Positions 1-7,055 of a stretch of DNA of 39,511 nt are shown in pieces (position 1 is the first letter of the stretch; every line of letters starts with the position of its first letter). The position numbers and the translations under genes were made by a program. The notes beneath the pieces were generated by a model. The model was not told where the DNA came from. It was given only the letters and a program-made list of their open reading frames with translations, and searched no databases. Origin of the DNA: an uncultured Lachnospiraceae bacterium (GTDB taxonomy: Bacteria; Bacillota; Clostridia; Lachnospirales; Lachnospiraceae); NCBI GenBank assembly GCA_947173945.1, contig CAMWGV010000026.1, positions 1 to 39,511 on the forward strand, in the 5' to 3' direction.

Positions 1-337
1 CTCCCAGAGTGGTTCCTCTCGCCCATACCTTAACACCATCCGTACAGACTTCCACCCCCTCTTTTTGCATATCCTTTCCACAGTCCTCATCCTGCTCACA
101 AACCATATCCAGATGTCCCTGCAAAATCACAGGTTCGCTTTGCTCATAGCCCGGTGTCCCATCGGCAAAAATAACTACATTATTTGCCTTGTCTCTCCTT
201 GCCTTAAGCCCATGCTCTCCTGCAAACTCCATGCAAAATTCCGCAATACGGTCCGTGTTTCCTGAACCATGAGGAATTGAAGCAAGCTTCTGAAAGTAAT
301 AAAACACTTCCTTTGGTGATAATTCAGATAATAGCAT
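1..337 (-). CDS. pepD: Aminoacyl-histidine dipeptidase (PepD-like, M20 family), 5' part only
   Basis: The first 112 codons are visible; the rest runs off the left edge. The family comprises zinc-dependent cytoplasmic dipeptidases of about 480 residues that cleave Xaa-His and other dipeptides, including Cys-Gly. The N-terminus reads MLLSELSPKEVFYYFQKLAS followed by IPHGSGNT, the typical PepD opening. The segment GHLDMVCEQ at residues 74-82 carries the first metal ligand (His75) and the nearby Asp77 of M20 peptidases. The second metal motif would lie just beyond the edge. The ATG at 337 follows AAAGGGAG at a good distance, and a consensus promoter sits upstream. The gene has its own promoter and is unlikely to belong functionally to the ABC operon before it. 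The assignment to M20 is firm; the exact substrate is inferred from similarity to PepD. Confidence 0.85.
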   Translation of the reverse strand, partial: MLLSELSPKEVFYYFQKLASIPHGSGNTDRIAEFCMEFAGEHGLKARRDKANNVVIFADGTPGYEQSEPVILQGHLDMVCEQDEDCGKDMQKEGVEVCTDGVKVWARGTTLG

Positions 338-393
338 AATACATCTCCCTTTACGACAACACCCTATGTTTGACAGATTTCAACAATACATAT

Positions 394-422
394 AGTTTAC
401 CTTAATTTCTATTTATTGTCAA
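394..422 (-). promoter_or_regulatory. Sigma-A-type promoter for the pepD-like gene
   Basis: On the minus strand TTGACA (417-422) is followed after exactly 17 nt by TAAACT (394-399). The start codon at 337 lies about 50 nt past the expected transcript start. The surrounding gap 338-491 holds no other gene, and I see no convincing terminator after the permease stop, so read-through from the ABC operon is possible. Confidence 0.75.
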
Positions 423-491
423 AATATAAAGGATAATCTGGCCTTATATCTGATAGAACAGCAAGGAATACCGAATCCGGCTTTTTATTTT

Positions 492-1988
492 TTATTTATT
501 ATATTCTTCTACACCCTTCATGAACAATTTGCATGAAATATGATAAGATAAAATCATGGTCACTAAAGACACCAAAGCTGCTATTTTGTTGTTCATCATA
601 TTCTTTATTACTTCCACTATTTTATCAAACACCTCATCAGGAAAAATATATATGATAATACATATCACAATAGTAATTGCTATCAAAGCTATGATTCTTA
701 TGAAAGAACCCTTTGTTATGCCGAACCGAATGTAAAAGGGAATCGCAATTGCCGTTAAAAACAGTACCAGAAAGAAAAAGGTAATGCCTGTGTCAAACAG
801 GAAACCTGTTTTGTCACCGCTCACTGCATTGTGCAGACACATGATCACAACATCAGTGATGCACCAGCAGACAAAATACAAACAGTTCAGAGCGATAATA
901 AACGTATATTTACTTTTTAAAAAGGCTTTTACTCCGTCAGATGTTGAAGCAGTAAAATACGCCCACAGCTTTCTGTCGTCCCCTTGAAAAAAAGTAGACA
1001 GTACCACAAGCATAATCAATGCCCCGGAAGCGGGAATCACACGCATTTCAGGCAATGTACTTACCGACAAAATACTGCCTTCAATCATGCTGTCAGATGA
1101 GTTTATAGCCACACATATGATAGACAATACAGAGAATAAGACCGGCATTACTGCAATGGTAATGATTGTCTTAAAATATTGCTTAATCTCCTTATACAGA
1201 AAACCTTTCGGAAAGGAATGGGTTAATGGGATTATATCCGCTTTATCCGATTGTTTTTTCTTTCTGTTAATTGCACTTTCTATATCATACCGATTCAGTC
1301 TGTGATAAATAGCAGCATAATGCATAGCAATCAGAACAAACAACAGCGGTATGAGCCATATAAGCATACTTGCCGACAGATTTGAAGGACTGATATAATG
1401 CAGTAAACCTAAAGCACCTATCCCACTGACTTTTACGATAATCAGCAGGAGCAAAGCCATAACAAGCAGCCCCAAAACAAAACCTCGAGAATTCATTTTC
1501 AGTAGTGCATCGGAGGTTCTTGCAGAAAATATAAAAAAATGATTGACAATACGCAAAATCATAAAAAGGGCTATCCATAAAAATTGTGTAACAATATATC
1601 CGCTGTAAAACGGTGTATCTGCGTAGGCACAAAAACCTGCGATACACACCAGATTGCATATCACGACCACACAGGTAGAGAGTATATCGTATAGGATTAT
1701 CGTAGCAGCTCGTTCCGTTATTGTGTATGGAAGTACAAAAGAGTATCTAAGCCACCCTGAATCAATCTCTTTTTTGAAATCCATGCCACCTGGCATCAGA
1801 AAGGCATAAAGATTATAGGCCGATACCAACATACACAACATTTGCATATCCATCTCAGAAAGCTCCGTCCCTTCTGACTTCAAAGCCATAAACGGCAGAA
1901 TACTAACCATAAACAGCACCGCTCTGATGATATTCAGTTCCCTGTTAAGCCGAAATTCATAGTAAATTAATGATTTGTATTTTTTCAT
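492..1988 (-). CDS. ABC transporter permease, large two-half membrane protein
   Basis: This 498-residue protein has about 12 hydrophobic segments in two groups of six, separated by a basic cytoplasmic loop near residues 235-275. A single polypeptide could therefore provide both membrane halves of the transporter. No peptidase, binding-protein or enzyme motif is visible. The start is ATG 1988, which overlaps the ATPase stop by one base (TAATG) and has AAGGAG eight bases upstream; a GTG at 1997 falls inside the ribosome binding site and is not used here. The order regulator, ATPase, permease matches YtrA-type exporter operons in Firmicutes, which often answer to cell-wall stress or peptide antibiotics. 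The substrate cannot be read from the sequence. Confidence 0.8.
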   Translation of the reverse strand: MKKYKSLIYYEFRLNRELNIIRAVLFMVSILPFMALKSEGTELSEMDMQMLCMLVSAYNLYAFLMPGGMDFKKEIDSGWLRYSFVLPYTITERAATIILYDILSTCVVVICNLVCIAGFCAYADTPFYSGYIVTQFLWIALFMILRIVNHFFIFSARTSDALLKMNSRGFVLGLLVMALLLLIIVKVSGIGALGLLHYISPSNLSASMLIWLIPLLFVLIAMHYAAIYHRLNRYDIESAINRKKKQSDKADIIPLTHSFPKGFLYKEIKQYFKTIITIAVMPVLFSVLSIICVAINSSDSMIEGSILSVSTLPEMRVIPASGALIMLVVLSTFFQGDDRKLWAYFTASTSDGVKAFLKSKYTFIIALNCLYFVCWCITDVVIMCLHNAVSGDKTGFLFDTGITFFFLVLFLTAIAIPFYIRFGITKGSFIRIIALIAITIVICIIIYIFPDEVFDKIVEVIKNMMNNKIAALVSLVTMILSYHISCKLFMKGVEEYNK

Positions 1989-2866
1989 TACGACCACTCC
2001 TTTTCGCCCTTGTGTACATAGTAAAGCATTATATCATCAAGGCTTGCGGGGTCAATGACAGCTCCCTTATACTTATAGCCTGCACTCTCACGGTCATTTA
2101 CCATAATCTCTGCACCGAAATTGTTTGTGCGTACGCTGACGATATCTTCGGGGTCTATCTCGGATAGCTTATCCTTGTCACATTTGAGGATACCATGCTT
2201 TTCAATGAGCTCGTCCTTATAGCCTGTCAGCAGAATGTGTCCTCTGTCAATGAAAGTCACCATATCGGCTATCTTTTCAAGATCCGAGGTGATGTGTGAT
2301 GACATGAGGATAGAACGCTCACCGTTTTGCAGATACTCCATAAAGATATGCAGGATATCGTCACGCACAACGGGGTCAAGTCCTGTTGTCGCTTCGTCCA
2401 TGACAAGCAGCTCAGCATTATGTGACAGTGCACAGGCAATCTGCAATTTCATTTTCATCCCCTTGGAAAACTGCCCAATCTTCTTTTTGATTGGAAGCTG
2501 AAAACGCTCTAAATACTGCGAATATGCCATATTGTCCCATTCGGGGTACAAACCCTCAAATATCCTTGCCATGTCCTTTGCATTAAAAATATCGTGAAAC
2601 GGCATCTCGTCAAACACCACGGCGATACGCTTTTTAATCTCTGTTTCGTCCTTTACATGATCAAGTCCGAGCAGCTTTATCTCGCCCTCGTTTATGTTCG
2701 TGATATGCAGCAGGCTGTGGATAGTTGTTGTCTTGCCTGCGCCATTTTGTCCGATAAAGCCCATAATACAGCCTTTCGGCACATCAAAGCTGATATTGTC
2801 AAGTGTGAAGCCGTCATAATGCTTAGTCACGCCCTTAATCTCAATTGCATTTTCGTATGCAGTCAT
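1988..2866 (-). CDS. ABC transporter ATP-binding protein, BcrA/CcmA type
   Basis: This 292-residue nucleotide-binding subunit probably powers the permease encoded downstream. Walker A is GQNGAGKT at residues 39-46, the signature FSKGM is at 133-137, Walker B LLVMDE at 153-158, the D-loop GLDP at 162-165, and an H-loop SSH near 193-195. The Q-loop position reads VVFDEMPF, without the usual glutamine; I recall this from YtrB/BcrA-like exporters, so it need not mean loss of activity. The start is ATG 2866, preceded by GGAGG at normal spacing; an in-frame ATG 15 bases earlier lies in the ribosome binding site. The gene starts two bases before the regulator's stop ends, so the three genes are tightly coupled. 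Confidence 0.9.
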   Translation of the reverse strand: MTAYENAIEIKGVTKHYDGFTLDNISFDVPKGCIMGFIGQNGAGKTTTIHSLLHITNINEGEIKLLGLDHVKDETEIKKRIAVVFDEMPFHDIFNAKDMARIFEGLYPEWDNMAYSQYLERFQLPIKKKIGQFSKGMKMKLQIACALSHNAELLVMDEATTGLDPVVRDDILHIFMEYLQNGERSILMSSHITSDLEKIADMVTFIDRGHILLTGYKDELIEKHGILKCDKDKLSEIDPEDIVSVRTNNFGAEIMVNDRESAGYKYKGAVIDPASLDDIMLYYVHKGEKEWS

Positions 2867-2867
2867 G

Positions 2868-3242
2868 TTAATTCCCTCCATTTACAAGGTCAAGCAATTC
2901 GTGAAGCTCCTCCATCGTAATGCCTGCTTTCTGCGCCGTATTGCCGGCTTCCATAAGCAGCGCTTCAATACGCTTAATCTGTTCTTCACGATAAAGCTCA
3001 ATATTCTGTGCCTTGACAAAGGACCCCTTGCCCGTGTACGACTCGATAAAGCCGTCACGCTCAAGCTCCTCATAGGCACGCTTTGTAGTCATAAAGCTGA
3101 TACGAAGTTCAGTTGCGAGTATTCGCATAGAAGGCAGTGCTTCGCCCTCTTTCAGCTTTCCCTCCAGTATCAGCGTCTTAATCTGGTTTGCGACCTGCAA
3201 ATAGATCGGTTCACCATTTGCGTTGCTGATGTTGATATTCAT
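2868..3242 (-). CDS. GntR-family transcriptional regulator, YtrA subfamily
   Basis: This 124-residue protein has an N-terminal winged helix (about residues 12-76, with PIYLQVANQIKTLI, LPSMRILATEL and the wing GKGSFV). Its short C-terminal helical tail of about 45 residues is the size seen in YtrA-type members, which lack a large ligand-binding domain. It is the first gene of a regulator-ATPase-permease operon, and such proteins usually repress their own transporter operon. A perfect inverted repeat overlaps the -10 element just upstream and is the obvious binding site. The inducer is unknown. AAGGAG stands 12 bases before ATG 3242, slightly long spacing but the only good choice. Confidence 0.88.
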   Translation of the reverse strand: MNINISNANGEPIYLQVANQIKTLILEGKLKEGEALPSMRILATELRISFMTTKRAYEELERDGFIESYTGKGSFVKAQNIELYREEQIKRIEALLMEAGNTAQKAGITMEELHELLDLVNGGN

Positions 3243-3304
3243 AATACGTGTACACTCCTTGTGGTTTAAGACTCTCCCGCATTTGCAACTGCCAAGAAAG
3301 TAAA

Positions 3305-3331
3305 AATTGTATAACCTCTATTTATACAATT
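3305..3331 (-). promoter_or_regulatory. Perfect inverted-repeat operator for the GntR regulator
   Basis: AATTGTATAA (3305-3314) and TTATACAATT (3322-3331) form perfect 10-bp arms around a 7-bp spacer. The repeat overlaps the last bases of the -10 box and covers the expected transcript start near 3322, so bound protein would block transcription. Its position and symmetry fit a dimeric YtrA-type repressor. Binding by the gene product is inferred. Confidence 0.8.
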
Positions 3332-3357
3332 ATAGTAATCAGGTTACAGTTTGTCAA
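3329..3357 (-). promoter_or_regulatory. Consensus sigma-A promoter of the GntR-ABC operon
   Basis: On the minus strand TTGACA (3352-3357) and TATAAT (3329-3334) are separated by exactly 17 nt, a full consensus match. Such a strong core promoter combined with an overlapping operator suggests that repression sets the expression level. Confidence 0.88.
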
Positions 3358-3404
3358 TGGGTTTGAAAAGTATTTTTGAGGGTATCCCCATTTCCTATCA
3401 TATA

Positions 3405-3440
3405 AAAAACGCTGGAAACATACCTGTTCCCAGCGTTTTT
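3405..3440 (-). terminator. Intrinsic terminator of rpsB-tsf
   Basis: The arms AAAAACGCTGG (3405-3415) and CCAGCGTTTTT (3430-3440) are perfect complements. Read on the minus strand, the hairpin is followed by a T-rich run ending at 3404. It lies about 40 nt after the tsf stop and upstream of the next promoter. The A/T flanks could also let it work in the other direction. Confidence 0.88.
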
Positions 3441-3481
3441 AAGGTTATAAATCATAACCATTTTATTGAATTTAGAATTGC

Positions 3482-4417
3482 TTACATTCCCATCTGAGCT
3501 GCAACCTCTGCTGCAAAGTCCTCGTTCTTTTTCTCAAGACCTTCACCAGTCTCAAAACGAACAAACTTCTTAAGCTCAAGCTTGCATCCCTGTGCCTTAG
3601 CAACAGATGCTACATATGCAGCAACATTTTCCTTATTCTCAGCCTTAACATACTCCTGCTCAAGAAGACAAACCTCTTTCAGCTCCTTGTTAAGACGTCC
3701 CTGTACCATCTTCTCAATAATGTTATCCGGCTTGCTTGCATTCTTAGGGTCATTCTTAGCCTGTGCAACAAGAATCTCTAACTCGTGTGCCTTGTACTCC
3801 TCTGATACCTCAGAAGTTGAAACATACTTAGGGTTCATAGCTGCAACCTGCATAGCTACATTCTTTAAGCACTCCTCAATTGCCTCACCGGAACCGTCTG
3901 TGTCAGCCTCAACAAGAACACCGATTTTACCGCCTGCATGGATATAGGAAACAACAATACCATCTGTCTTGATTCTCTCAAATCTTCTTATTGACATATT
4001 CTCGCCAATCTTAGCAATCATAGCAGCATGCTTTTCCTCTACAGTCATAGAAGGGTCAATAGCCCACTTCTCTGCCTTAAAAGCATCAACATCTGCTGCA
4101 CTGCTTGTAACAAGCTGGTCAACAACCTCTCTAACGTATCCCTGGAATACATCATTCTTAGCAACAAAGTCAGTCTCAGCATTTACCTCAACGATTGCTG
4201 CTGTTTTACCACCATCAATAACAGTTGTTGCAACAATACCCTCCGCTGCGATTCTTCCTGCCTTCTTCTGTGCTGTAGCAAGTCCCTTCTCTCTAAGGAA
4301 CTCCAAAGCCTTGTCAAAATCACCATCAGTCTCTGTAAGAGCCTTCTTACAGTCCATCATTCCGGCACCTGACATTTCTCTTAACTCTTTAACCATACTA
4401 GCTGAAATAGCTGCCAT
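3482..4417 (-). CDS. tsf: Translation elongation factor Ts
   Basis: This 311-residue guanine nucleotide exchange factor recycles EF-Tu from its GDP to its GTP form during protein synthesis. The N-terminal UBA-like segment carries the EF-Ts signature (REMSGAGMMDCKKAL, residues 13-27). The core follows with AAEGIV near residues 57-62 and ETDFVAKN near 80-87, then the C-terminal dimerisation region. The length is typical. ATG 4417 follows GGAGG at good spacing. It lies 35 nt after rpsB, the near-universal rpsB-tsf pairing, and ends before a strong terminator. In Bacillus pyrH and frr follow; here a GntR regulator does, so that synteny breaks at this point. Confidence 0.98.
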   Translation of the reverse strand: MAAISASMVKELREMSGAGMMDCKKALTETDGDFDKALEFLREKGLATAQKKAGRIAAEGIVATTVIDGGKTAAIVEVNAETDFVAKNDVFQGYVREVVDQLVTSSAADVDAFKAEKWAIDPSMTVEEKHAAMIAKIGENMSIRRFERIKTDGIVVSYIHAGGKIGVLVEADTDGSGEAIEECLKNVAMQVAAMNPKYVSTSEVSEEYKAHELEILVAQAKNDPKNASKPDNIIEKMVQGRLNKELKEVCLLEQEYVKAENKENVAAYVASVAKAQGCKLELKKFVRFETGEGLEKKNEDFAAEVAAQMGM

Positions 4418-4452
4418 CTATATAATCCTCCTAACAATCAAATATATAAAAA

Positions 4453-5202
4453 TTACTCTTCCTCTGCTGCTTCCTCGTCAGCTGCCATAGATTCAGCCTC
4501 TTCAGGAGTTACAGCATCTGCACCCTGATTAGCCTCAATAACAGCATCTGCCATCTTAGATACGATAAGCTTTACTGCTCTTATTGCATCATCATTTCCA
4601 GGAATAACATAATCCAATTCCTCAGGATCGCAGTTCGTATCTGCAATACCAACAAGTGGAATACCAAGTGTATGTGCTTCCTGTACACAGTTCTTCTCCT
4701 TGCGTGGGTCAACTACAAATATCATATCAGGGATAGCCTTCATATCTTTGATACCACCAAGATTCCTCTGGAGCTTATCCATCTCCTTCTTAATCTCAAT
4801 TACTTCCTTCTTTGGAAGAACATCAAAGGTACCATCAGCCTCCATAGCCTCATACTTTCTAAGCTTATCAATTCTTGTCTGAATTGTCTTAAAGTTTGTG
4901 AGCATACCACCTAACCATCTCTGGTTAACATAATACATGCCACATCTTTCTGCCTCTGATTTAACAGAATCCTGAGCCTGCTTCTTTGTACCAACAAAAA
5001 GAATCTTTCCACCCTCTGAGATACACTCAAGTACTGCCTTGTAAGCCTGATCTACCTTACCTACAGACTTCTGTAAATCAATAATGTAAATTCCGTTACG
5101 CTCAGTATAAATATACTCAGCCATTTTAGGATTCCATCTTCTTGTCTGATGTCCAAAATGAACACCTGCCTCCAGTAACTGTTTCATTGAAATAACGCTC
5201 AT
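4453..5202 (-). CDS. rpsB: 30S ribosomal protein S2
   Basis: This 249-residue protein of the small ribosomal subunit is needed for S1 or mRNA engagement and for 30S assembly. Hallmark segments are [19 protein letters not shown] near the N-terminus, [13 protein letters not shown] near residues 94-106, and a C-terminal region with [12 protein letters not shown] and [21 protein letters not shown]. The last 25 or so residues are an acidic Glu/Ala-rich tail. ATG 5202 has AAGGAGG eight bases upstream. It is the first gene of a two-gene unit with its own promoter and a leader of about 140 nt. Its place right after the fla/che unit matches the Bacillus subtilis layout. Confidence 0.98.
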   Translation of the reverse strand: MSVISMKQLLEAGVHFGHQTRRWNPKMAEYIYTERNGIYIIDLQKSVGKVDQAYKAVLECISEGGKILFVGTKKQAQDSVKSEAERCGMYYVNQRWLGGMLTNFKTIQTRIDKLRKYEAMEADGTFDVLPKKEVIEIKKEMDKLQRNLGGIKDMKAIPDMIFVVDPRKEKNCVQEAHTLGIPLVGIADTNCDPEELDYVIPGNDDAIRAVKLIVSKMADAVIEANQGADAVTPEEAESMAADEEAAEEE

Positions 5203-5345
5203 AATATACCTCCTTGGTTTTTAACTTCTGTGGGCTTCAAAATATATCCTTTTGGGGACAAAATTGAATTGTGACCTATTTCGTAGAAACCATCTGCGTT
5301 ATGATGGCACCAATCTACTTATCCACCCACATGTTTTTTCACACG
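5203..5345 (-). promoter_or_regulatory. rpsB 5' leader with a two-tier hairpin
   Basis: This is the untranslated leader between the expected transcript start (about 5345) and rpsB. It contains a stem with outer arms GTAGA (5283-5287) and TCTAC (5314-5318) and inner arms CCATC (5290-5294) and GATGG (5303-5307), separated by an asymmetric internal loop. No poly-T run follows, so it is not a terminator. Autoregulation by S2 is known in E. coli; whether this unrelated-looking structure does the same is inference. I see no small gene here. Confidence 0.5.
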
Positions 5346-5351
5346 AAGTCG

Positions 5352-5380
5352 ATTATAACACAAATAAAAAGTGCCCGCAA
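5352..5380 (-). promoter_or_regulatory. Extended -10 promoter of rpsB-tsf
   Basis: TATAAT (5352-5357) is preceded by TG one base upstream, an extended -10. The -35 hexamer TTGCGG (5375-5380) lies 17 nt away and matches consensus only in its first three bases. That -35 hexamer is exactly the loop of the fla/che terminator hairpin. Confidence 0.75.
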
Positions 5381-5392
5381 GCACTTTTTATT
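5363..5392 (-). terminator. Intrinsic terminator at the end of the fla/che transcription unit
   Basis: Perfect 12-bp arms AATAAAAAGTGC (5363-5374) and GCACTTTTTATT (5381-5392) enclose a 6-base loop. On the minus strand the hairpin ends in TTTTTATT. It lies about 35 nt after the last gene of the flagellar unit and overlaps the rpsB promoter. Confidence 0.85.
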
Positions 5393-5424
5393 CTTGATAT
5401 GACATTTCTGTCAGTAAGTTGTTT

Positions 5425-6036
5425 TTAGTTTTCCTTTACAAGAAGCTTAGCAATTTCCTCATAGGACATTTTACTGTTAAACTCCTGCGATTTAATCCGT
5501 ATTTTTGTAGAATAACCGTTTCTGTTGAGATATAAGTCAAAGTCATTTGCATCCTTGATGATTCCCGCATTCTGAAGCAGACTGGCAACCTCATATGAGC
5601 CCATACCGGCCTGTACGGTTATCGTAGCTTTAACGTAATCTCCTTCTCCCGGATTTTCTGTGGTACCACTTTCCGTTGTAGGATTTTCCGTTGTTTGTCT
5701 CTCAGTTGTCGGTTCTTCTGTCTTACGCTCCTCCGTTGTAGGGTCCTCTGTTGTAGATGCTTCTGTTGTAGGATCCTCCGTTGTAGAAGCCTCCGTTGTT
5801 GTCTTATTGCTAACCACTTCGCTGTCAGAAGATGTATTGTTCTTATCTTTGTCAGGAGAAGCCGGTGATGCAATAATATCTTTTTCATCCTGTACCATTC
5901 CAAGCTTTTCGGCTCTTTTTATAATTTCCTCATCAGAAATTTTATATGCTCCGCCTGTCATATATGAAACCAGTAAAATGATAGCGCTGAATATAATTCC
6001 GGTACCAAGCCCTCTTATAAAATATTTTAACTTCAT
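5425..6036 (-). CDS. Membrane-anchored protein with Thr/Glu decapeptide repeats and an MltG N-terminal-like domain
   Basis: This 203-residue protein has a basic N-terminus and one membrane segment (about residues 10-26). Five tandem decapeptides rich in TTE follow (residues 80-129), then a small C-terminal domain (about 135-203) with the pattern ITVQAGMGSYEVASLLQNAGII and a final MSYEEIAKLL. That pattern resembles the LysM-like N-terminal domain of the endolytic transglycosylase MltG/YceG, but the catalytic domain is absent. It probably sits outside the membrane, with the repeats acting as a stalk through the wall. Its start overlaps the stop of the SwrB-like gene by one base (TAATG), so the two are translationally coupled. 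It is the last gene of the fla/che unit. The function is unknown; peptidoglycan binding near basal bodies is a guess. Confidence 0.7.
   Translation of the reverse strand: MKLKYFIRGLGTGIIFSAIILLVSYMTGGAYKISDEEIIKRAEKLGMVQDEKDIIASPASPDKDKNNTSSDSEVVSNKTTTEASTTEDPTTEASTTEDPTTEERKTEEPTTERQTTENPTTESGTTENPGEGDYVKATITVQAGMGSYEVASLLQNAGIIKDANDFDLYLNRNGYSTKIRIKSQEFNSKMSYEEIAKLLVKEN
5650..5799 (-). repeat. Five in-frame 30-bp tandem repeats encoding Thr-Glu decapeptides
   Basis: Five consecutive 30-bp units encode TTEASTTEDP, TTEASTTEDP, TTEERKTEEP, TTERQTTENP and TTESGTTENP. The first two units are identical in protein, while the later ones have drifted. The unit length is a multiple of three, so copy-number change would lengthen or shorten the stalk without a frameshift. 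Confidence 0.9.
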
Positions 6037-6692
6037 TATTTTTCTTCTCCTTGATATAAGTCTACAACAAGTTTAACCTCTCCTACTCCAAGGCCAAGAT
6101 GCTTGGCTATCTCAAGAATACTAAGTCCTGATTTGTGCATCTCCAGAATTACATCCTTACTGCTGTCAACCTCAGGAGTAATCTCTTCTGCCTCAGTGTT
6201 CTCAAGTATGTCATCATCAATTTCCTTCATATCATTTTCAAGCTCACTACCTGGATTATTTGGTTCAACCGCAATATTATTTTTTGTGACGAACTCCTCA
6301 ACCTCTTTCCTGTATTCGTCAACAACAGTTGCCGTAGCCATGATTTCCTTTTGCTTATCGGACAACATGCTGTATAAAAACATAACCTCATTATGGTTTC
6401 TTGAAATTTCCTCATTTACGGTAACTGCGTAATCACCTAATGCAAGCGTTTTCTCGTTTACAATTTCTGAAAGCTTTTCCTCTATCTCATCAAGCCTTCC
6501 GTCAACAGAAGCAGCCATATAATCATTTATCATATTTGATATCTTAGCTTTCTGTTCCTCACTTAACTCATCCGGAATTTGTATCGGTCCCTCCTCCATC
6601 CGCATTGATTCCTCAAGTGTTTCTGAAAACACATAACTGATAAATATAAAAATAATACCTATTATAATTAAAACAACAACCGGTGTAGACAT
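6036..6692 (-). CDS. SwrB-like (DUF6115-type) membrane protein
   Basis: This 218-residue protein has an N-terminal membrane segment (about residues 4-22), a long acidic helical middle, and a C-terminal helix-turn-helix-like motif (about 178-214, with ILEMHKSGLSILEIAKHLGL and GEVKLVVDLY). The same plan and position, between sigD and rpsB, occur in Bacillus subtilis SwrB (YlxL). SwrB promotes activation of flagellar type III export at basal bodies, acting with FliF, FliG and FliP. The helix-turn-helix is more likely a protein-interaction module than a DNA reader, because the protein is membrane-anchored. Orthology is inferred from layout and architecture, not measured. TAGGAGATA precedes ATG 6692, and the 3' end is coupled to the next gene. 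Confidence 0.65.
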   Translation of the reverse strand: MSTPVVVLIIIGIIFIFISYVFSETLEESMRMEEGPIQIPDELSEEQKAKISNMINDYMAASVDGRLDEIEEKLSEIVNEKTLALGDYAVTVNEEISRNHNEVMFLYSMLSDKQKEIMATATVVDEYRKEVEEFVTKNNIAVEPNNPGSELENDMKEIDDDILENTEAEEITPEVDSSKDVILEMHKSGLSILEIAKHLGLGVGEVKLVVDLYQGEEK

Positions 6693-6714
6693 TTTTATCT
6701 CCTAACGTATTTTA

Positions 6715-7026
6715 CTATATTTTTAAATCAAAGTTAACTCTGTTTACCATATCCCCAGATTTTTCATCTGATGCCTTGCTGCCATCCTTTTTCTTCTTGT
6801 TGGAATATAAGTTCATGTATTTATTTCTACCTTCCTCCTTGGCATCATGATTCTGTTGATAAAACACAGCCTCATCCTTTTTAACGACAGTCTGATTCAC
6901 CTGCCGTGTTTCCTCCTTTATTTGTGCCTGTGCATTTGTAGTTTGTAGCGTACTCTGTGCTTCTGTATTCTGCTGAATCGAAGCAGCAGGTGCTGAACTT
7001 TGCATGGCAATTATAGGCGCTATCAT
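6715..7026 (-). CDS. Uncharacterised 103-residue Gln-rich protein
   Basis: I do not recognise this protein. It begins MIAPIIAMQSSAPAASIQQN, continues with a Gln/Thr/Ala-rich stretch to about residue 50, and ends in a charged tail with RNKYMNLYSNKKKKDG and a terminal NRVNFDLKI. There is no membrane segment or signal peptide and no known motif, so it is probably cytoplasmic and partly disordered. ATG 7026 has AAGGAG eight bases upstream; a GTG at 7035 lies in that ribosome binding site. It sits 22 nt after the SwrB-like gene's 5' boundary and about 29 nt past the FapA-like gene, inside the same unit, which argues that it is real and motility-linked. No other inference is safe. Confidence 0.65.
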   Translation of the reverse strand: MIAPIIAMQSSAPAASIQQNTEAQSTLQTTNAQAQIKEETRQVNQTVVKKDEAVFYQQNHDAKEEGRNKYMNLYSNKKKKDGSKASDEKSGDMVNRVNFDLKI

Positions 7027-7055
7027 AAAAATCACTCCTTACATTTCATGTTAAT

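Noticed and set aside
421-491. Terminator after the ABC permease
   Set aside because: Only a small CCG/CGG hairpin without a following poly-T run is visible, so I do not call it.
1285-1659. 124-codon minus-strand frame inside the permease, suggestive of a frameshift
   Set aside because: The permease reads through intact in another frame with consistent membrane segments, so no frameshift is needed.
3969-4490. 173-codon plus-strand open frame opposite tsf
   Set aside because: It lies antisense to EF-Ts, reads as low-complexity Ser/Ile/Ala, and has no ribosome binding site; it is a shadow of the real gene.
5650-5799. Tandem 30-bp repeats as a possible CRISPR array
   Set aside because: The units are directly adjacent, with no spacers, and stay in frame within a protein gene.
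5660-6076. 138-codon plus-strand frame with Val/Ser repeats
   Set aside because: It is the antisense translation of the TTE decapeptide repeats; no ribosome binding site or promoter.
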